A stretch of 64,000 nucleotides of DNA from Massiliimalia timonensis (GCF_900186585.1 NZ_FYDD01000003.1:1054001-1118000), one strand, 5' to 3'. Numbered from the stretch's first letter, positions 27,295 to 35,736 are shown. Notes: generated by a model not told the origin, from the letters alone. Made by a program: numbers and translations.

Positions 27295-28116
27295 ATGAAA
27301 ATGAAACGGCTTGTATCGGTGATTCTTGCGGGGATGATGTCCACAGTTCTGCTGGCCAGCTGCGGCAAAACAAACCTGACCAACGCGGACCTAACAGTTC
27401 TTGACGAATCACTGGCTGACGAATTATATGGGATCGCTACCGCAAAGGATAACACTGCATTGCGCGATATGATCCAGATCGGGTTGGACAAAGCTATTGA
27501 AGACGGCACCGCCGCCGAGATCGCCACAAAATGGTTTGGTTCCGATACTATCTATAAACCGGAAAGCAAAACCTTTGAACCAGATCCGAATGCCACTTAT
27601 GACAAAGATACCATCGTATTGGGATGCGATGTAAACTTTGCACCAATGGGCTTTAAAGACGGCGATGAAGTGGTAGGGTTCGATATTGATCTTGCCAAAG
27701 CTGTTATTGAAGACGAAATGGGTAAAAAACTTCAGATCCAGCCGATCACCTGGTCTAACAAAGAAGCGGAGCTTGCCGCAGGAAAGGTTGACGTATTATG
27801 GAACGGGCTGACCATTAACGATGAACGGTTAGCCGCTATGTCTTTCACAGAAGCCTACATGCAAAATGCACAGGCGATCATCGTACCTAAGGATTCTGAT
27901 ATTAAGTCTTCCGCCGATCTGGAGGGCAAAAAGGTCGCTATGCAGAAAGCGTCTACCGCAGTAGAGGCATACGAAGCTTCCGGTATCAATGCAGAAACCG
28001 TAGAATTGGCAGATAATGTTGCCTGCCTGAACGAGCTGAAAACAGGCCGTGTTGATGCAGTCATCATGGACCTCGTCGTTGCAAACTACTATCTTGCAAT
28101 GGACGACGCTGAATAA
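27295..28116 (+). CDS. family 3 solute-binding lipoprotein with circularly permuted domain
   Basis: 273 residues with a lipoprotein signal (lipobox LLASC, Cys at 23). Family 3 (amino-acid type) binding proteins normally start with the strand seen here at 106-120 (TIVLGCDVNFAPMGF) and end with a segment like the one here at 33-88 (TVLDESLADELYGI through DGTAAEIATKWFG). In this protein the C-terminal segment comes first and the body (105-273) ends at VVANYYLAMDDAE, exactly where that segment would normally follow. A linker (about 89-104) joins them. No permease or ATPase gene is adjacent. The substrate is probably an amino acid, uncertain. Confidence 0.85.
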   Translation: MKMKRLVSVILAGMMSTVLLASCGKTNLTNADLTVLDESLADELYGIATAKDNTALRDMIQIGLDKAIEDGTAAEIATKWFGSDTIYKPESKTFEPDPNATYDKDTIVLGCDVNFAPMGFKDGDEVVGFDIDLAKAVIEDEMGKKLQIQPITWSNKEAELAAGKVDVLWNGLTINDERLAAMSFTEAYMQNAQAIIVPKDSDIKSSADLEGKKVAMQKASTAVEAYEASGINAETVELADNVACLNELKTGRVDAVIMDLVVANYYLAMDDAE

Positions 28117-28145
28117 GAGTATTACTTTTACAAGGCTTTCATCAT

Positions 28146-28193
28146 AAAAAACCGGGCGGTGTGTATCATAAGATACACACCGCCCGGTTTTTT
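28146..28193. terminator. very strong intrinsic terminator
   Basis: A perfect stem of about 22 base pairs (AAAAAACCGGGCGGTGTGTA and its complement) with a short loop. Confidence 0.9.
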
Positions 28194-28303
28194 ATGACTG
28201 GGGATAAGAGAAACTGACTGAGCATGCTTTTTAATACAAATGCTAAAATTCCTAAAATAAACGCAAAAATAACATATATCAACAGCATAAAAAAATTTCC
28301 CAT
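28166..28303 (-). CDS. possible 45-residue single-helix membrane peptide
   Basis: A minus-strand frame of 45 codons, 47 bases after ung. Residues about 4-24 are one long hydrophobic helix (MLLIYVIFAFILGILAFVL), followed by a short polar tail. Its last codons run into the terminator stem shared with the binding-protein gene, and the ribosome binding site is weak (AAGG about 13 bases upstream). The clear membrane-helix pattern favours a real small protein; the overlap with the terminator argues against it. Confidence 0.3.
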   Translation of the reverse strand: MGNFFMLLIYVIFAFILGILAFVLKSMLSQFLLSPVIKNRAVCIL

Positions 28304-28350
28304 AAATAACGCTCTGCCTTCTATATTACCTGTATATTTCAACCTGCCGC

Positions 28351-29022
28351 TTACAGGATCTGCCAGTCAATCGGCGTTTCCCCTACCGACTGCAAAAAGC
28401 GATTCGTCTTGGAAAAATGCCGGCAGCCAAAAAAGCCGTTATTTGCTGAAAACGGGCTTGGGTGGGCACAAGTAAAGATTTTATGCTTAGGGTTTTTAAT
28501 GAAAGAAGTTTTAGCACGGGCATTTGCTCCCCACAGCAAAAATACGACCGGCTTATCCCTCTGGTCCAACAGCCGGATCACGTGGTCGGTAAAGGTTTCC
28601 CAGCCAATACCTTTATGGCTGTTAGGCTGTCCGGCACGCACGGTCAGCACGGTATTCATCAGCAAAACACCCTGTTTTGTCCAAGCGGTCAGATCTCCGT
28701 GTTCTTCTGTCATTGAGATACCCAGATCGTCCCGGATCTCCTGAAAAATATTTTTCAAGGAAGGCGGCTGAGGCACCCCTTTCTGTACCGAAAAACAAAG
28801 CCCATGCGCCTGCCCTTTCCCATGGTAAGGATCCTGTCCCAAAATAACTACTTTCACATCAGAATACGAAGTGTACCGAAACGCGTTAAAAATGTCGTAC
28901 ATACCTGGGTAGATAGTCCGCGTTTTATATTCATGCGCCAGAAACCGGCGAAGCTTTTGATAATATTCCTGTTCAAATTCACTTTTTAAGAGTTCATCCC
29001 ACTCGTTTCCCAATTCAATCAT
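28351..29022 (-). CDS. ung: uracil-DNA glycosylase (family 1)
   Basis: Removes uracil from DNA in base-excision repair. 223 residues with the catalytic motif GQDPYH (ILGQDPYHGKGQAHGL), the uracil-binding VLLMNTVLT with its asparagine, and the DNA-intercalating HPSPFSANNGFFG. The ATG overlaps the stop of the upstream methyltransferase gene by 4 bases, so the pair is cotranscribed. Confidence 0.96.
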   Translation of the reverse strand: MIELGNEWDELLKSEFEQEYYQKLRRFLAHEYKTRTIYPGMYDIFNAFRYTSYSDVKVVILGQDPYHGKGQAHGLCFSVQKGVPQPPSLKNIFQEIRDDLGISMTEEHGDLTAWTKQGVLLMNTVLTVRAGQPNSHKGIGWETFTDHVIRLLDQRDKPVVFLLWGANARAKTSFIKNPKHKIFTCAHPSPFSANNGFFGCRHFSKTNRFLQSVGETPIDWQIL

Positions 29023-29858
29023 TGACAGTCCCCTTTCCGGTAAATCAGCAGTTCAAATTCTATTTTTGTGGTCAGTTTTTCCAGTGCTGCAAGCCGCTGA
29101 GTATTTTCCTCAGAAGTCTTGTAAAAATACGGAGTCATCATAAATAAGTTTTGAATATCCTGCTGACATTCTAAGGTAATAGTATCCTTTATCTTGCGTA
29201 CCTTTAAAAGCTCGAATCCCGGCAAATCATACCCCTTTACCTCATTCTCATAAGGGGAATCATAAACAGCTTGTTTTAATTCCCACAAATGGCGTTTAGA
29301 GGGGATCACCATGAGCATCAGCCCGCCCCGCTTTAGAACGCGCCAAAACTCTTCCCCGCAGTAGGGAGCGAAAAGATTCAGCAGTAGATCCACCGATCTA
29401 TCCGCCACCGGCAGATGAAAGGCGCTTGCCACCGCATATTCGACCTGTTTGTTTTTCTTTGCCGCCGCATTCAGCGCAAATTTTGAAATATCGATCCCCG
29501 CTACCTGTATATTGCCAAGGTCGCTAAGGCTTTCAAATACCGCATTGGTATAGTAGCCTTCTCCGCATCCTACATCCAGAACAGCCCATTCCGGCGTTTC
29601 CGCTTCCCGGTACAGGGACATAGCTTCCTCGCACAGCGCTTTCGCCAGCGGAGCATAATACCCTTTTTGCAAAAAATCCCGCCGAGCATTCACCATTAGC
29701 TTGTTGTCCCCCGGCAGTTTCGAGTGCTTCCCATTAGAAAGCAGCAAATTCACATAACCGCTTTTTGCGCGGTCAAAGCTGTGGTTCTTTTCACATACAA
29801 GACGCCCTTCTTCCGGAAATAATGGCATATTGCATACTGGACAACTTAACTTCATCAT
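29019..29858 (-). CDS. RlmA-like 23S rRNA (guanine-N1) methyltransferase
   Basis: 279 residues. The N-terminal zinc ribbon (CPVCNMPLF, then CEKNHSFD) and the following GYVNLLL segment are typical of RlmA(I/II), which methylates G745 or G748 of 23S rRNA. The SAM-binding domain has VLDVGCGEGYY (about residues 92-102) and VAGIDISKFA. There is a weak GGGT ribosome binding site and a choice of two adjacent ATGs. It leads the rlmA-ung pair, with a leader of over 200 bases upstream. Confidence 0.85.
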   Translation of the reverse strand: MMKLSCPVCNMPLFPEEGRLVCEKNHSFDRAKSGYVNLLLSNGKHSKLPGDNKLMVNARRDFLQKGYYAPLAKALCEEAMSLYREAETPEWAVLDVGCGEGYYTNAVFESLSDLGNIQVAGIDISKFALNAAAKKNKQVEYAVASAFHLPVADRSVDLLLNLFAPYCGEEFWRVLKRGGLMLMVIPSKRHLWELKQAVYDSPYENEVKGYDLPGFELLKVRKIKDTITLECQQDIQNLFMMTPYFYKTSEENTQRLAALEKLTTKIEFELLIYRKGDCQ

Positions 29859-30111
29859 AATCTACCCACTTTAATTGATTTTTGCGGATGAACCGTATCA
29901 TTTTAGACTGCCTTAACATTCCCGGCCAATCCTCCCAAAAACGACTCTTCCCTGAATCACAAGGAAAAAGCTACACCTCGGCTTTCCGGACGTAAAACAA
30001 GCTTCACAGCTATCATTCCACACAAGCCTTCCGGGATAAAAACAGCGGTGCCATAAGGCAAGAAGGAACTTCGTTCCGACAGCCGTTTTTCTGGACGTGA
30101 AACGACCCGTT
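29859..30111 (-). other. long structured leader of the rlmA-ung operon
   Basis: About 250 transcribed bases without a convincing gene. Near its 5' end AAAAACGGC can pair with GCTGTTTTT around two small hairpins (GGAAC/GTTCC and TGCC/GGCA), forming a possible three-way junction. A 62-codon frame (29957-30145) is present but starts inside the promoter and looks spurious. I recognise no riboswitch class. Confidence 0.35.
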
Positions 30112-30124
30112 TCACGTTATTATA
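30095..30124 (-). promoter_or_regulatory. rlmA promoter -10 box with overlapping palindrome
   Basis: On the minus strand TATAAT (30124-30119) is followed at the predicted start site by a perfect inverted repeat with 10-base arms, ACGTGAAACG and CGTTTCACGT, separated by 3 bases (30095-30117). It could be an operator or a protective 5' stem. Confidence 0.55.
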
Positions 30125-30143
30125 CCATATTTCCAATCGAAAC

Positions 30144-30173
30144 AAAACCCCCGGAGAAATCTCCGGGGGTTTT
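30144..30173. terminator. terminator of the HndABCD operon
   Basis: AAAACCCCCGGAGA and its complement with a 2-base loop, just past the hydrogenase stop codon. Confidence 0.9.
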
Positions 30174-30178
30174 AACGA

Positions 30179-31921
30179 TTAATATAAGTCGCGTTCTACA
30201 TAAGAGGTATGTAAAATCTCATGCGCTTTGTGGCTGCCTGGTTCGCCCAGGAATTCTTGATACAGTTTCTGAACAGATGGGTTCGCGTGGGATTTTCTCA
30301 GCGGCATACTCGCATCTAGTTCATAAATCGTCTTTGCACGAACTTCACGAATATCAACGAAGTTTCTCAAAGAAGCTGGCTGGATCGGCTGTCCGCCACC
30401 GTTGACGCATCCGCCAGGACATGCCATGACTTCGATGAAGTGGTAATTTGCACGGCCTTCCTTAATGTCGGTCAACAGTTTCTTTGCATTTGCCAAGCCA
30501 GAGCAAACGGCAACTTTTACTTCGATATTGCCAATTTTGTAAGAAGCTTCTTTGATTCCCTTAGTTCCGCGGACATCGTTAAAGTCCAGCTTGCCCAGTT
30601 CTTCCCCAGTCAGGGTCTCTACAGCGGTTCTCAGAGCAGCTTCCATAACACCGCCTGTTGCGCCAAAGATGACGCCGGCACCGGTGGATTCGCCCAACGG
30701 ATCGTCAAAACCTTCATCCGGCAGGCGATCAAACATCAGTCCGGCACGTTTGATCATGCGAGCCAATTCTCTGGTCGTGATCGCAATATCAACGTCCGGA
30801 ACCCCGGCAGCGCTCTGGTCTTCACGGCCAATTTCAAACTTTTTCGCAGTACACGGCATTACACTGACGCAGACAATGTCTTTCGGGTCGATCCCCATTT
30901 TCTGAGCGTAGTAGGTTTTGGTAACCGCACCAAACATCTGCTGCGGGGATTTGCAGGAAGAAAGGTTCGGGATAAATTCCGGGAAGAAATGTTCACAGAA
31001 TTTGACCCATCCAGGAGAACAGGAAGTGATGATCGGCAAAGTACCGCCATTTTTAAAGCGGTCTAAGAACTCGTTTGCTTCTTCCATAATGGTCAGGTCA
31101 GCCGCAAAGTCGGTATCAAATACTTTGTCAAAACCTAAACGGCGCAGCGCAGCGGCCATTTTTCCTTCTACATTGGTGCCTACCGGCATTCCAAATGCTT
31201 CACCCAATGCAACACGGACAGACGGAGCGGTCTGTACGACAACATGCTTGGTCGGGTCTGCAATCGCGGCAAATACTTCATCTGTACTGTCTTTTTCGCC
31301 CAGTGCGCCAGTTGGGCAGACAGTAATGCACTGGCCGCAGTTGACGCAGTTGGTTTCGCCCAGCGGCGTTTCAAACGCACAGCCAATGTGGGTTGCCTGA
31401 CCTCTTTCGTTCGGACCGATCACTGCAACGCCCTGATTGTTTTTACAAGCGGCAACGCAACGGCGGCACAGGATACATTTATTGTTGTCACGGAACATAT
31501 GCGGAGCGGAATCATCAATATCGTAATGCTGATTATCGCCAGCATATTTCGTTTCGTCATCTACGCCGTATTCTTTACACAGACGCTGCAGCTCGCAGTC
31601 ACCGCTGCGAACACAGGAAAGACATTTTCTTTCATGGGTAGACAAAACCAGTTCCAGGTTTGTTTTTCTCGCTTTCAGAATAGCCGGGGAGTTAGTAACA
31701 ACTTCCATGCCTTCCGAAACCGGATGCACACAGGCAGCAGCCATGCTTCTGGCACCCTTTACCTCAACTACGCACATACGGCAGGCACCAATCTCGTTGA
31801 TGTCTTTGAGGTAGCAAAGGGTCGGAATCTCAATCCCAGCATCATGGGCAGCCTGCAAAATGGTATAATCTTTCGGCACAGTGACAGAAATGCCGTTAAT
31901 CTTTAAAGTTACTTGTTCCAT
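30179..31921 (-). CDS. hndD: NADH-dependent [FeFe] hydrogenase catalytic subunit (HndD type)
   Basis: 580 residues. An N-terminal [2Fe-2S] domain (PTLCYLKDINEIGACRMC, with a following CVHP), a His/Cys-ligated cluster segment and two [4Fe-4S] motifs (CILCRRCVAAC and CVNCGQCITVCP) precede the H-cluster domain. Its signatures are TSCSPGW (L1), MPCTAKKFE (L2) and EVMACPGGCVNGGGQP (L3). The C-terminal small-subunit motif is present (YELDASMPLRKSHANP). It reduces protons to H2 using ferredoxin and NADH through the other subunits. It is the last gene of the operon. Confidence 0.96.
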   Translation of the reverse strand: MEQVTLKINGISVTVPKDYTILQAAHDAGIEIPTLCYLKDINEIGACRMCVVEVKGARSMAAACVHPVSEGMEVVTNSPAILKARKTNLELVLSTHERKCLSCVRSGDCELQRLCKEYGVDDETKYAGDNQHYDIDDSAPHMFRDNNKCILCRRCVAACKNNQGVAVIGPNERGQATHIGCAFETPLGETNCVNCGQCITVCPTGALGEKDSTDEVFAAIADPTKHVVVQTAPSVRVALGEAFGMPVGTNVEGKMAAALRRLGFDKVFDTDFAADLTIMEEANEFLDRFKNGGTLPIITSCSPGWVKFCEHFFPEFIPNLSSCKSPQQMFGAVTKTYYAQKMGIDPKDIVCVSVMPCTAKKFEIGREDQSAAGVPDVDIAITTRELARMIKRAGLMFDRLPDEGFDDPLGESTGAGVIFGATGGVMEAALRTAVETLTGEELGKLDFNDVRGTKGIKEASYKIGNIEVKVAVCSGLANAKKLLTDIKEGRANYHFIEVMACPGGCVNGGGQPIQPASLRNFVDIREVRAKTIYELDASMPLRKSHANPSVQKLYQEFLGEPGSHKAHEILHTSYVERDLY

Positions 31922-31933
31922 TCTGGTACCCTC

Positions 31934-33721
31934 CTACTTCTTAGAAATCGCATCAAAGCGACATTTTTCCATACAAGCGCCGCACTTGATACATTTTTCT
32001 GTGTGGATCACATGCGGATTCTTCACAGTACCTTCGATCGCGCCAACCGGACAAACTCTTGCACACAAAGTACAACCTTTACATTTATCCGCGTCGATGC
32101 TATACCGTACCAAGCCCTTACATACGCCTGCCGGGCAGGTTTTATCCTTGATATGCGCTTCGTATTCATGACGGAAATATTTTAAAGTAGAGAGTACCGG
32201 GTTTGGAGCAGTCTGTCCCAGACCGCACAAAGAATTTGCTTTTACAAAGTAGCAAAGCTCTTCCAATTTATCCAGATCTTCCATGGTCGCGTTGCCCTTG
32301 GTGATCTTATCCAGCATTTCATACATCCGTTTAGTACCGACACGACACGGCGTACATTTTCCGCAAGATTCATCAACGGTGAATTCCAGGAAGAACTTCG
32401 CGATGTCTACCATACAGGTATCTTCGTCCATAACGATCAGCCCGCCGGAGCCCATCATAGAACCGATCGCGATCAGGTTGTCATAGTCGATTTCAGTGTC
32501 GATCAAATTAGCTGGAATACAGCCGCCGGATGGTCCGCCGGTCTGAGCCGCTTTAAATTTCTTGCCGTTTGGGATACCGCCACCGATCTCTTCAATAATC
32601 TCGCGCAGGGTGGTACCCATCGGAACTTCTACCAGCCCGGTGTTGTGGATCTTGCCGCCCAAAGCGAACACCTTGGTACCTTTGGATTTTTCAGTACCCA
32701 TGGAAGCAAACCATTCTGCACCGTTTAAAATGATGCGCGGAACATTTGCGTAAGTTTCTACATTATTGAGGACTGTCGGTTTGCCAAACAGGCCTTTTAC
32801 AGCCGGGAACGGAGGACGCGGACGCGGTTCACCGCGGTGCCCTTCGATGGAGGTCATCAAAGCGGTTTCTTCCCCGCAGACGAACGCCCCTGCGCCTAAA
32901 CGCAGTTCCATATCAAAATCAAAGCCGGAATCAAAGATATTTTTGCCCAGCAGGCCGTATTCACGCGCCTGATCGATCGCGATCTGCAAACGTTTAACAG
33001 CGATCGGATACTCCGCACGGATATAAACGTAACCCTGAGAAGCGCCGATCGCATAGCCTGCGATCGTCATTGCTTCGATCAGTACATGCGGGTCGCCTTC
33101 CAGAATGGAACGGTCCATGAACGCTCCCGGGTCGCCTTCATCGGCGTTACAGCATACATACTTCTGGTCTGCATCATTTGCAGCGGCAAAGGACCATTTC
33201 AGTCCGGTCGGGAACCCGCCGCCGCCGCGGCCGCGCAGTCCGCTGTCCTTAATGGTCTGGATTACCTGATCCGGGGTCATTTCAGTCAAAACTTTTCCCA
33301 AAGCCTGATACCCGTCAAAACCGATATATTCATCAATATTTTCCGGGTTGATGACGCCGCAGTTTCTCAACGCGACACGCTGCTGTTTTTTATAGAAATC
33401 TGTTTCATTCAAGGATTTTACGCTGTCGTCCGCTACTGTTTCAGAGTAAAGCAAGCGTTTTACGATACGTCCTTTCAACAGATGTTCAGAAACGATTTCC
33501 GGAATATCCTCCGGCTTTACCATAGAATAAAAAGAACCTTCTGGATATACGATCATAATTGGTCCTAATGCGCACAGGCCGAAGCAGCCGGTTTTTACAA
33601 CCTTTACCTCTTCAGAAAGTCCCTGTTTTGCAATTTCCTGTTCCAGTACAGAAACAAGCTGTTCACTGCCGGAAGAGGTACAACCAGTACCACCGCACAC
33701 CAGTACATGAGAACGATACAT
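31934..33721 (-). CDS. hndC: NADH-oxidising hydrogenase subunit (HndC/NuoF-like)
   Basis: About 595 residues. The N-terminal thioredoxin-like [2Fe-2S] domain (VCGGTGCTSS, then CFGLC) is followed by the FMN/NADH core (GLRGRGGGGFPTGLKW, YVCCNADEGDPGAFMDR), the NuoF cluster motif ESCGKCTPCRVGT, and a C-terminal pair of [4Fe-4S] motifs (CKGCTLCARVCPV and CIKCGACMEKC). It transfers electrons between NADH and the hydrogenase, possibly by flavin-based bifurcation. I prefer the second ATG, which has better spacing from GGGAGG. Confidence 0.95.
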   Translation of the reverse strand: MYRSHVLVCGGTGCTSSGSEQLVSVLEQEIAKQGLSEEVKVVKTGCFGLCALGPIMIVYPEGSFYSMVKPEDIPEIVSEHLLKGRIVKRLLYSETVADDSVKSLNETDFYKKQQRVALRNCGVINPENIDEYIGFDGYQALGKVLTEMTPDQVIQTIKDSGLRGRGGGGFPTGLKWSFAAANDADQKYVCCNADEGDPGAFMDRSILEGDPHVLIEAMTIAGYAIGASQGYVYIRAEYPIAVKRLQIAIDQAREYGLLGKNIFDSGFDFDMELRLGAGAFVCGEETALMTSIEGHRGEPRPRPPFPAVKGLFGKPTVLNNVETYANVPRIILNGAEWFASMGTEKSKGTKVFALGGKIHNTGLVEVPMGTTLREIIEEIGGGIPNGKKFKAAQTGGPSGGCIPANLIDTEIDYDNLIAIGSMMGSGGLIVMDEDTCMVDIAKFFLEFTVDESCGKCTPCRVGTKRMYEMLDKITKGNATMEDLDKLEELCYFVKANSLCGLGQTAPNPVLSTLKYFRHEYEAHIKDKTCPAGVCKGLVRYSIDADKCKGCTLCARVCPVGAIEGTVKNPHVIHTEKCIKCGACMEKCRFDAISKK

Positions 33722-33739
33722 GAGCATTTACCTCCCTTA

Positions 33740-34111
33740 TTATTTCGCGACTGCGCCGATGGTATATTCTTCAACCACATTGCCGTTGACCAGATGATCG
33801 GAAACCACCCTTGCAACCTTTTCCGCGGTCATCTTTACATATGTAGTTTTGCTTCCGTCGTTGGTGTATACTTCCACTACCGGTTCATACTGGCAGATGC
33901 CGATACAGCCGGTCTGTGTTACCATGACATTATTTAATCCTCTTTTTGCTACTTCTTCAGAAAAAGCATTCAAAACCGGTCTGGCGCCGGCTGCGATCCC
34001 GCAGGTAGCCATTCCAACAACAACACGGATCGTGTCGTCGGCGTTGTCTCTCACGTTCACAGAAGCCTGCATTTTATCGCGGATTGCTTTTAATTCTGCT
34101 AAACTTTTCAT
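33740..34111 (-). CDS. hndB: [2Fe-2S] ferredoxin-like subunit HndB
   Basis: 123 residues with a thioredoxin-like [2Fe-2S] fold: VGMATCGIAAGA supplies the first cysteine, and TQTGCIGICQYEP the others. HndB is the small electron-transfer subunit of NADP/NAD-linked hydrogenases. The frame stays open to a TTG at 34147; the ATG at 34111 fits homologues (MKSLAELKAIRDKM). It lies between an ATPase-domain gene and hndC. Confidence 0.92.
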   Translation of the reverse strand: MKSLAELKAIRDKMQASVNVRDNADDTIRVVVGMATCGIAAGARPVLNAFSEEVAKRGLNNVMVTQTGCIGICQYEPVVEVYTNDGSKTTYVKMTAEKVARVVSDHLVNGNVVEEYTIGAVAK

Positions 34112-34219
34112 TTTAATGACCATCCTCTCTCTCAAAGTCGTGCCCAACAGCTGTTTTGACCAGCACCGCTGAAAAAGCGTCTAAGGCACAAACATGCGCT
34201 TAAAACATTTTAAACGCCT

Positions 34220-34774
34220 TTATTCAATTTCTGGACGCTCCGCCTGCCGGGTGTTTTCCTCAATAAAATCTTTGATAAACACCAGCACTTGGGGCGAATT
34301 AACAGGTAATCCCTCTAAAATCTGCTTTACTTCCCGGGTATCCAGGGTAAATTCAGCATCATTGTACTGGTACCGGTACACAAAATCAATGTCCGGATTC
34401 ACTGAGATCAGACTCACCATGGTGGAAGCCATATCCCCCAGCGGCATCAGGTCGATGTGATCCAACACATATACCGCCGTCACTTTTGTCCCTTTTCCAA
34501 CTTCGCTGTCAATCGAAAAGCTGCCGCCGGTCATCTCCGCCGACATTTTAAAAAAGGGAACGCCCAGTCCCACGCTTCTGGTAGTCCGGGTAGTGAAAAA
34601 GGGATTGATCACCTGTTCTACCTTTTCCTTGCTCATTCCGCAGCCGTTATCCTCGATCGAAATGGTCATCTGGTTTTCCGCTGTGGAACGAATGATCTCT
34701 ATCGTGATCAGGCTGGCGTTAGCACGGATCGAGTTCTGCGCAATATCCAGTATATTTAAAGATAATTCCTGCAT
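34220..34774 (-). CDS. histidine-kinase-like ATPase domain protein in the hydrogenase operon
   Basis: 184 residues with a lone HATPase_c domain: the N box (LDIAQNSIRANA, residues about 9-20), G1 box (IEDNGCGM) and G2 box (SVGLGVPFF). No phosphoacceptor helix or sensor region is visible. The C-terminal 70 residues (from about PDIDFVYRYQY) are an extra domain of unknown role. Such proteins recur between the NuoE-like and HndB-like genes in Clostridia. It may regulate the hydrogenase or its genes, an inference from position. Confidence 0.85.
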   Translation of the reverse strand: MQELSLNILDIAQNSIRANASLITIEIIRSTAENQMTISIEDNGCGMSKEKVEQVINPFFTTRTTRSVGLGVPFFKMSAEMTGGSFSIDSEVGKGTKVTAVYVLDHIDLMPLGDMASTMVSLISVNPDIDFVYRYQYNDAEFTLDTREVKQILEGLPVNSPQVLVFIKDFIEENTRQAERPEIE

Positions 34775-34813
34775 GATGATTCCCTTTCAGGCACAATACC
34801 TGCCGAATCAGGA

Positions 34814-35311
34814 TTACGCGTTGTATTTTCCAAGAATCTCGTCAATGTCGTCTACTGTCAGCTTTCCGTAAACGTCGTCGTTTACGGTCATGACCGGCGC
34901 CAAGCCACAGGCGCCGATGCAGCGGCACGCTTCCAAAGAAAATTTTCCGTCCGGAGTACATTCACCGCTTTTGATCCCCAATTTCTGTACCAGCCTGTCA
35001 AACACGTCGCCCGCGCCTTTTACATAACAGGCGGTCCCAAGACATACAGAGATCTTGTACTGCCCTTTCGGATACAGGGAAAACTGGGAATAAAACGTTG
35101 CTACGCCGTAAACTTCCTCTAAAGAAACGCCTAATCCTTTTGCGATCATAGTCTGAACTTCAATAGGAAGGTAGCCGTAAATGTCCTGCGCTTTCTGCAT
35201 GACCGGCATCAAAGCACCTTTATCTTCTTTGTGTTGAGCGATCACCTGCATAAGCTGCGCTTCCTGCTCCGGCGTACCGCTAAAAGGTACTGTTCCCTTT
35301 TTTTCAGCCAT
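34814..35311 (-). CDS. hndA: NuoE-like [2Fe-2S] subunit HndA
   Basis: 165 residues. A helical N-terminal half (KEDKGALMPVMQKAQDIYGYLP) and a thioredoxin-like [2Fe-2S] domain with CLGTACYVKGA (two cysteines) and EACRCIGACG (two cysteines). It passes electrons from the flavin subunit. The ATG at 35311 has AAGGAGG 9 bases upstream; the longer frame to 35359 would read through that site. It is the first gene of the operon, about 110 bases after the predicted start of transcription. Confidence 0.93.
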   Translation of the reverse strand: MAEKKGTVPFSGTPEQEAQLMQVIAQHKEDKGALMPVMQKAQDIYGYLPIEVQTMIAKGLGVSLEEVYGVATFYSQFSLYPKGQYKISVCLGTACYVKGAGDVFDRLVQKLGIKSGECTPDGKFSLEACRCIGACGLAPVMTVNDDVYGKLTVDDIDEILGKYNA

Positions 35312-35427
35312 ACTGTATAACCTCCTTAAAATATCAATGCCCTGCCGCAGAAACCTCAAAATTACGGCAAAACTGATCTGACTTACTTTCCGCGCACGGG
35401 GTGCCCCCGCGCATTCAGATACAATTT

Positions 35428-35433
35428 ATTATA
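35428..35433 (-). promoter_or_regulatory. -10 box of the HndABCD operon
   Basis: Minus strand TATAAT with no good -35 partner at 17 or 18 bases, which fits an activated or repressed promoter. The Rex-like site overlaps the place where the -35 box would be. Confidence 0.6.
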
Positions 35434-35458
35434 GCATTTCTTCCGATTAAAATCTATG

Positions 35459-35476
35459 TTGTTAAAGTATAAACAA
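35459..35476. promoter_or_regulatory. Rex-like operator
   Basis: TTGTTAAAGTATAAACAA matches the clostridial Rex consensus TTGTTAAnnnnTTAACAA at all but one defined base. Rex is a repressor that senses the NADH/NAD+ ratio and often controls hydrogenase and fermentation genes. No rex gene is in the window. Confidence 0.6.
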
Positions 35477-35540
35477 ACTTATATTTTTTGTAGAAAACAG
35501 ACAAAAAAATACTTTTCTGATTCAAAAATAAGAAATAGAG

Positions 35541-35570
35541 TTGTAGAGCTTACATCTATAGTGATATAAT
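35541..35570 (+). promoter_or_regulatory. promoter of the sensory-hydrogenase operon
   Basis: TTGTAG, an 18-base spacer and a perfect TATAAT. Confidence 0.6.
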
Positions 35571-35736
35571 ACAAATGTCGATTTAAAATTTTTCTTTCTA
35601 TTAGAAAAAACACACGAAATACATATGATTTTCAATATATCCAATATCTTGAATTTGATATGAGAAATCGCTCAGATCAAAAATACTGATTTGGGAAATA
35701 TTCCAAAATCCTTATGAGTCAAACGGAGGGAGATTT

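Larger units (their letters stand above)
35312..35736. other. divergent control region of the two hydrogenase operons
   Basis: 425 AT-rich bases without a gene. Facing left: a TATAAT box (35428-35433) and a GC-rich leader hairpin (GCGC/GCGC, about 35388-35413). Facing right: a promoter at 35541-35570 and a leader of about 160 bases with a near-palindrome TTTGGGAAATATTCCAAA (35690-35707). A Rex-like site lies between. Confidence 0.7.

Noticed and set aside
29957-30145. A 62-codon minus-strand frame upstream of rlmA
   Set aside because: It starts before the -10 box, runs through the palindrome and has no ribosome binding site, so it is probably untranslated leader.
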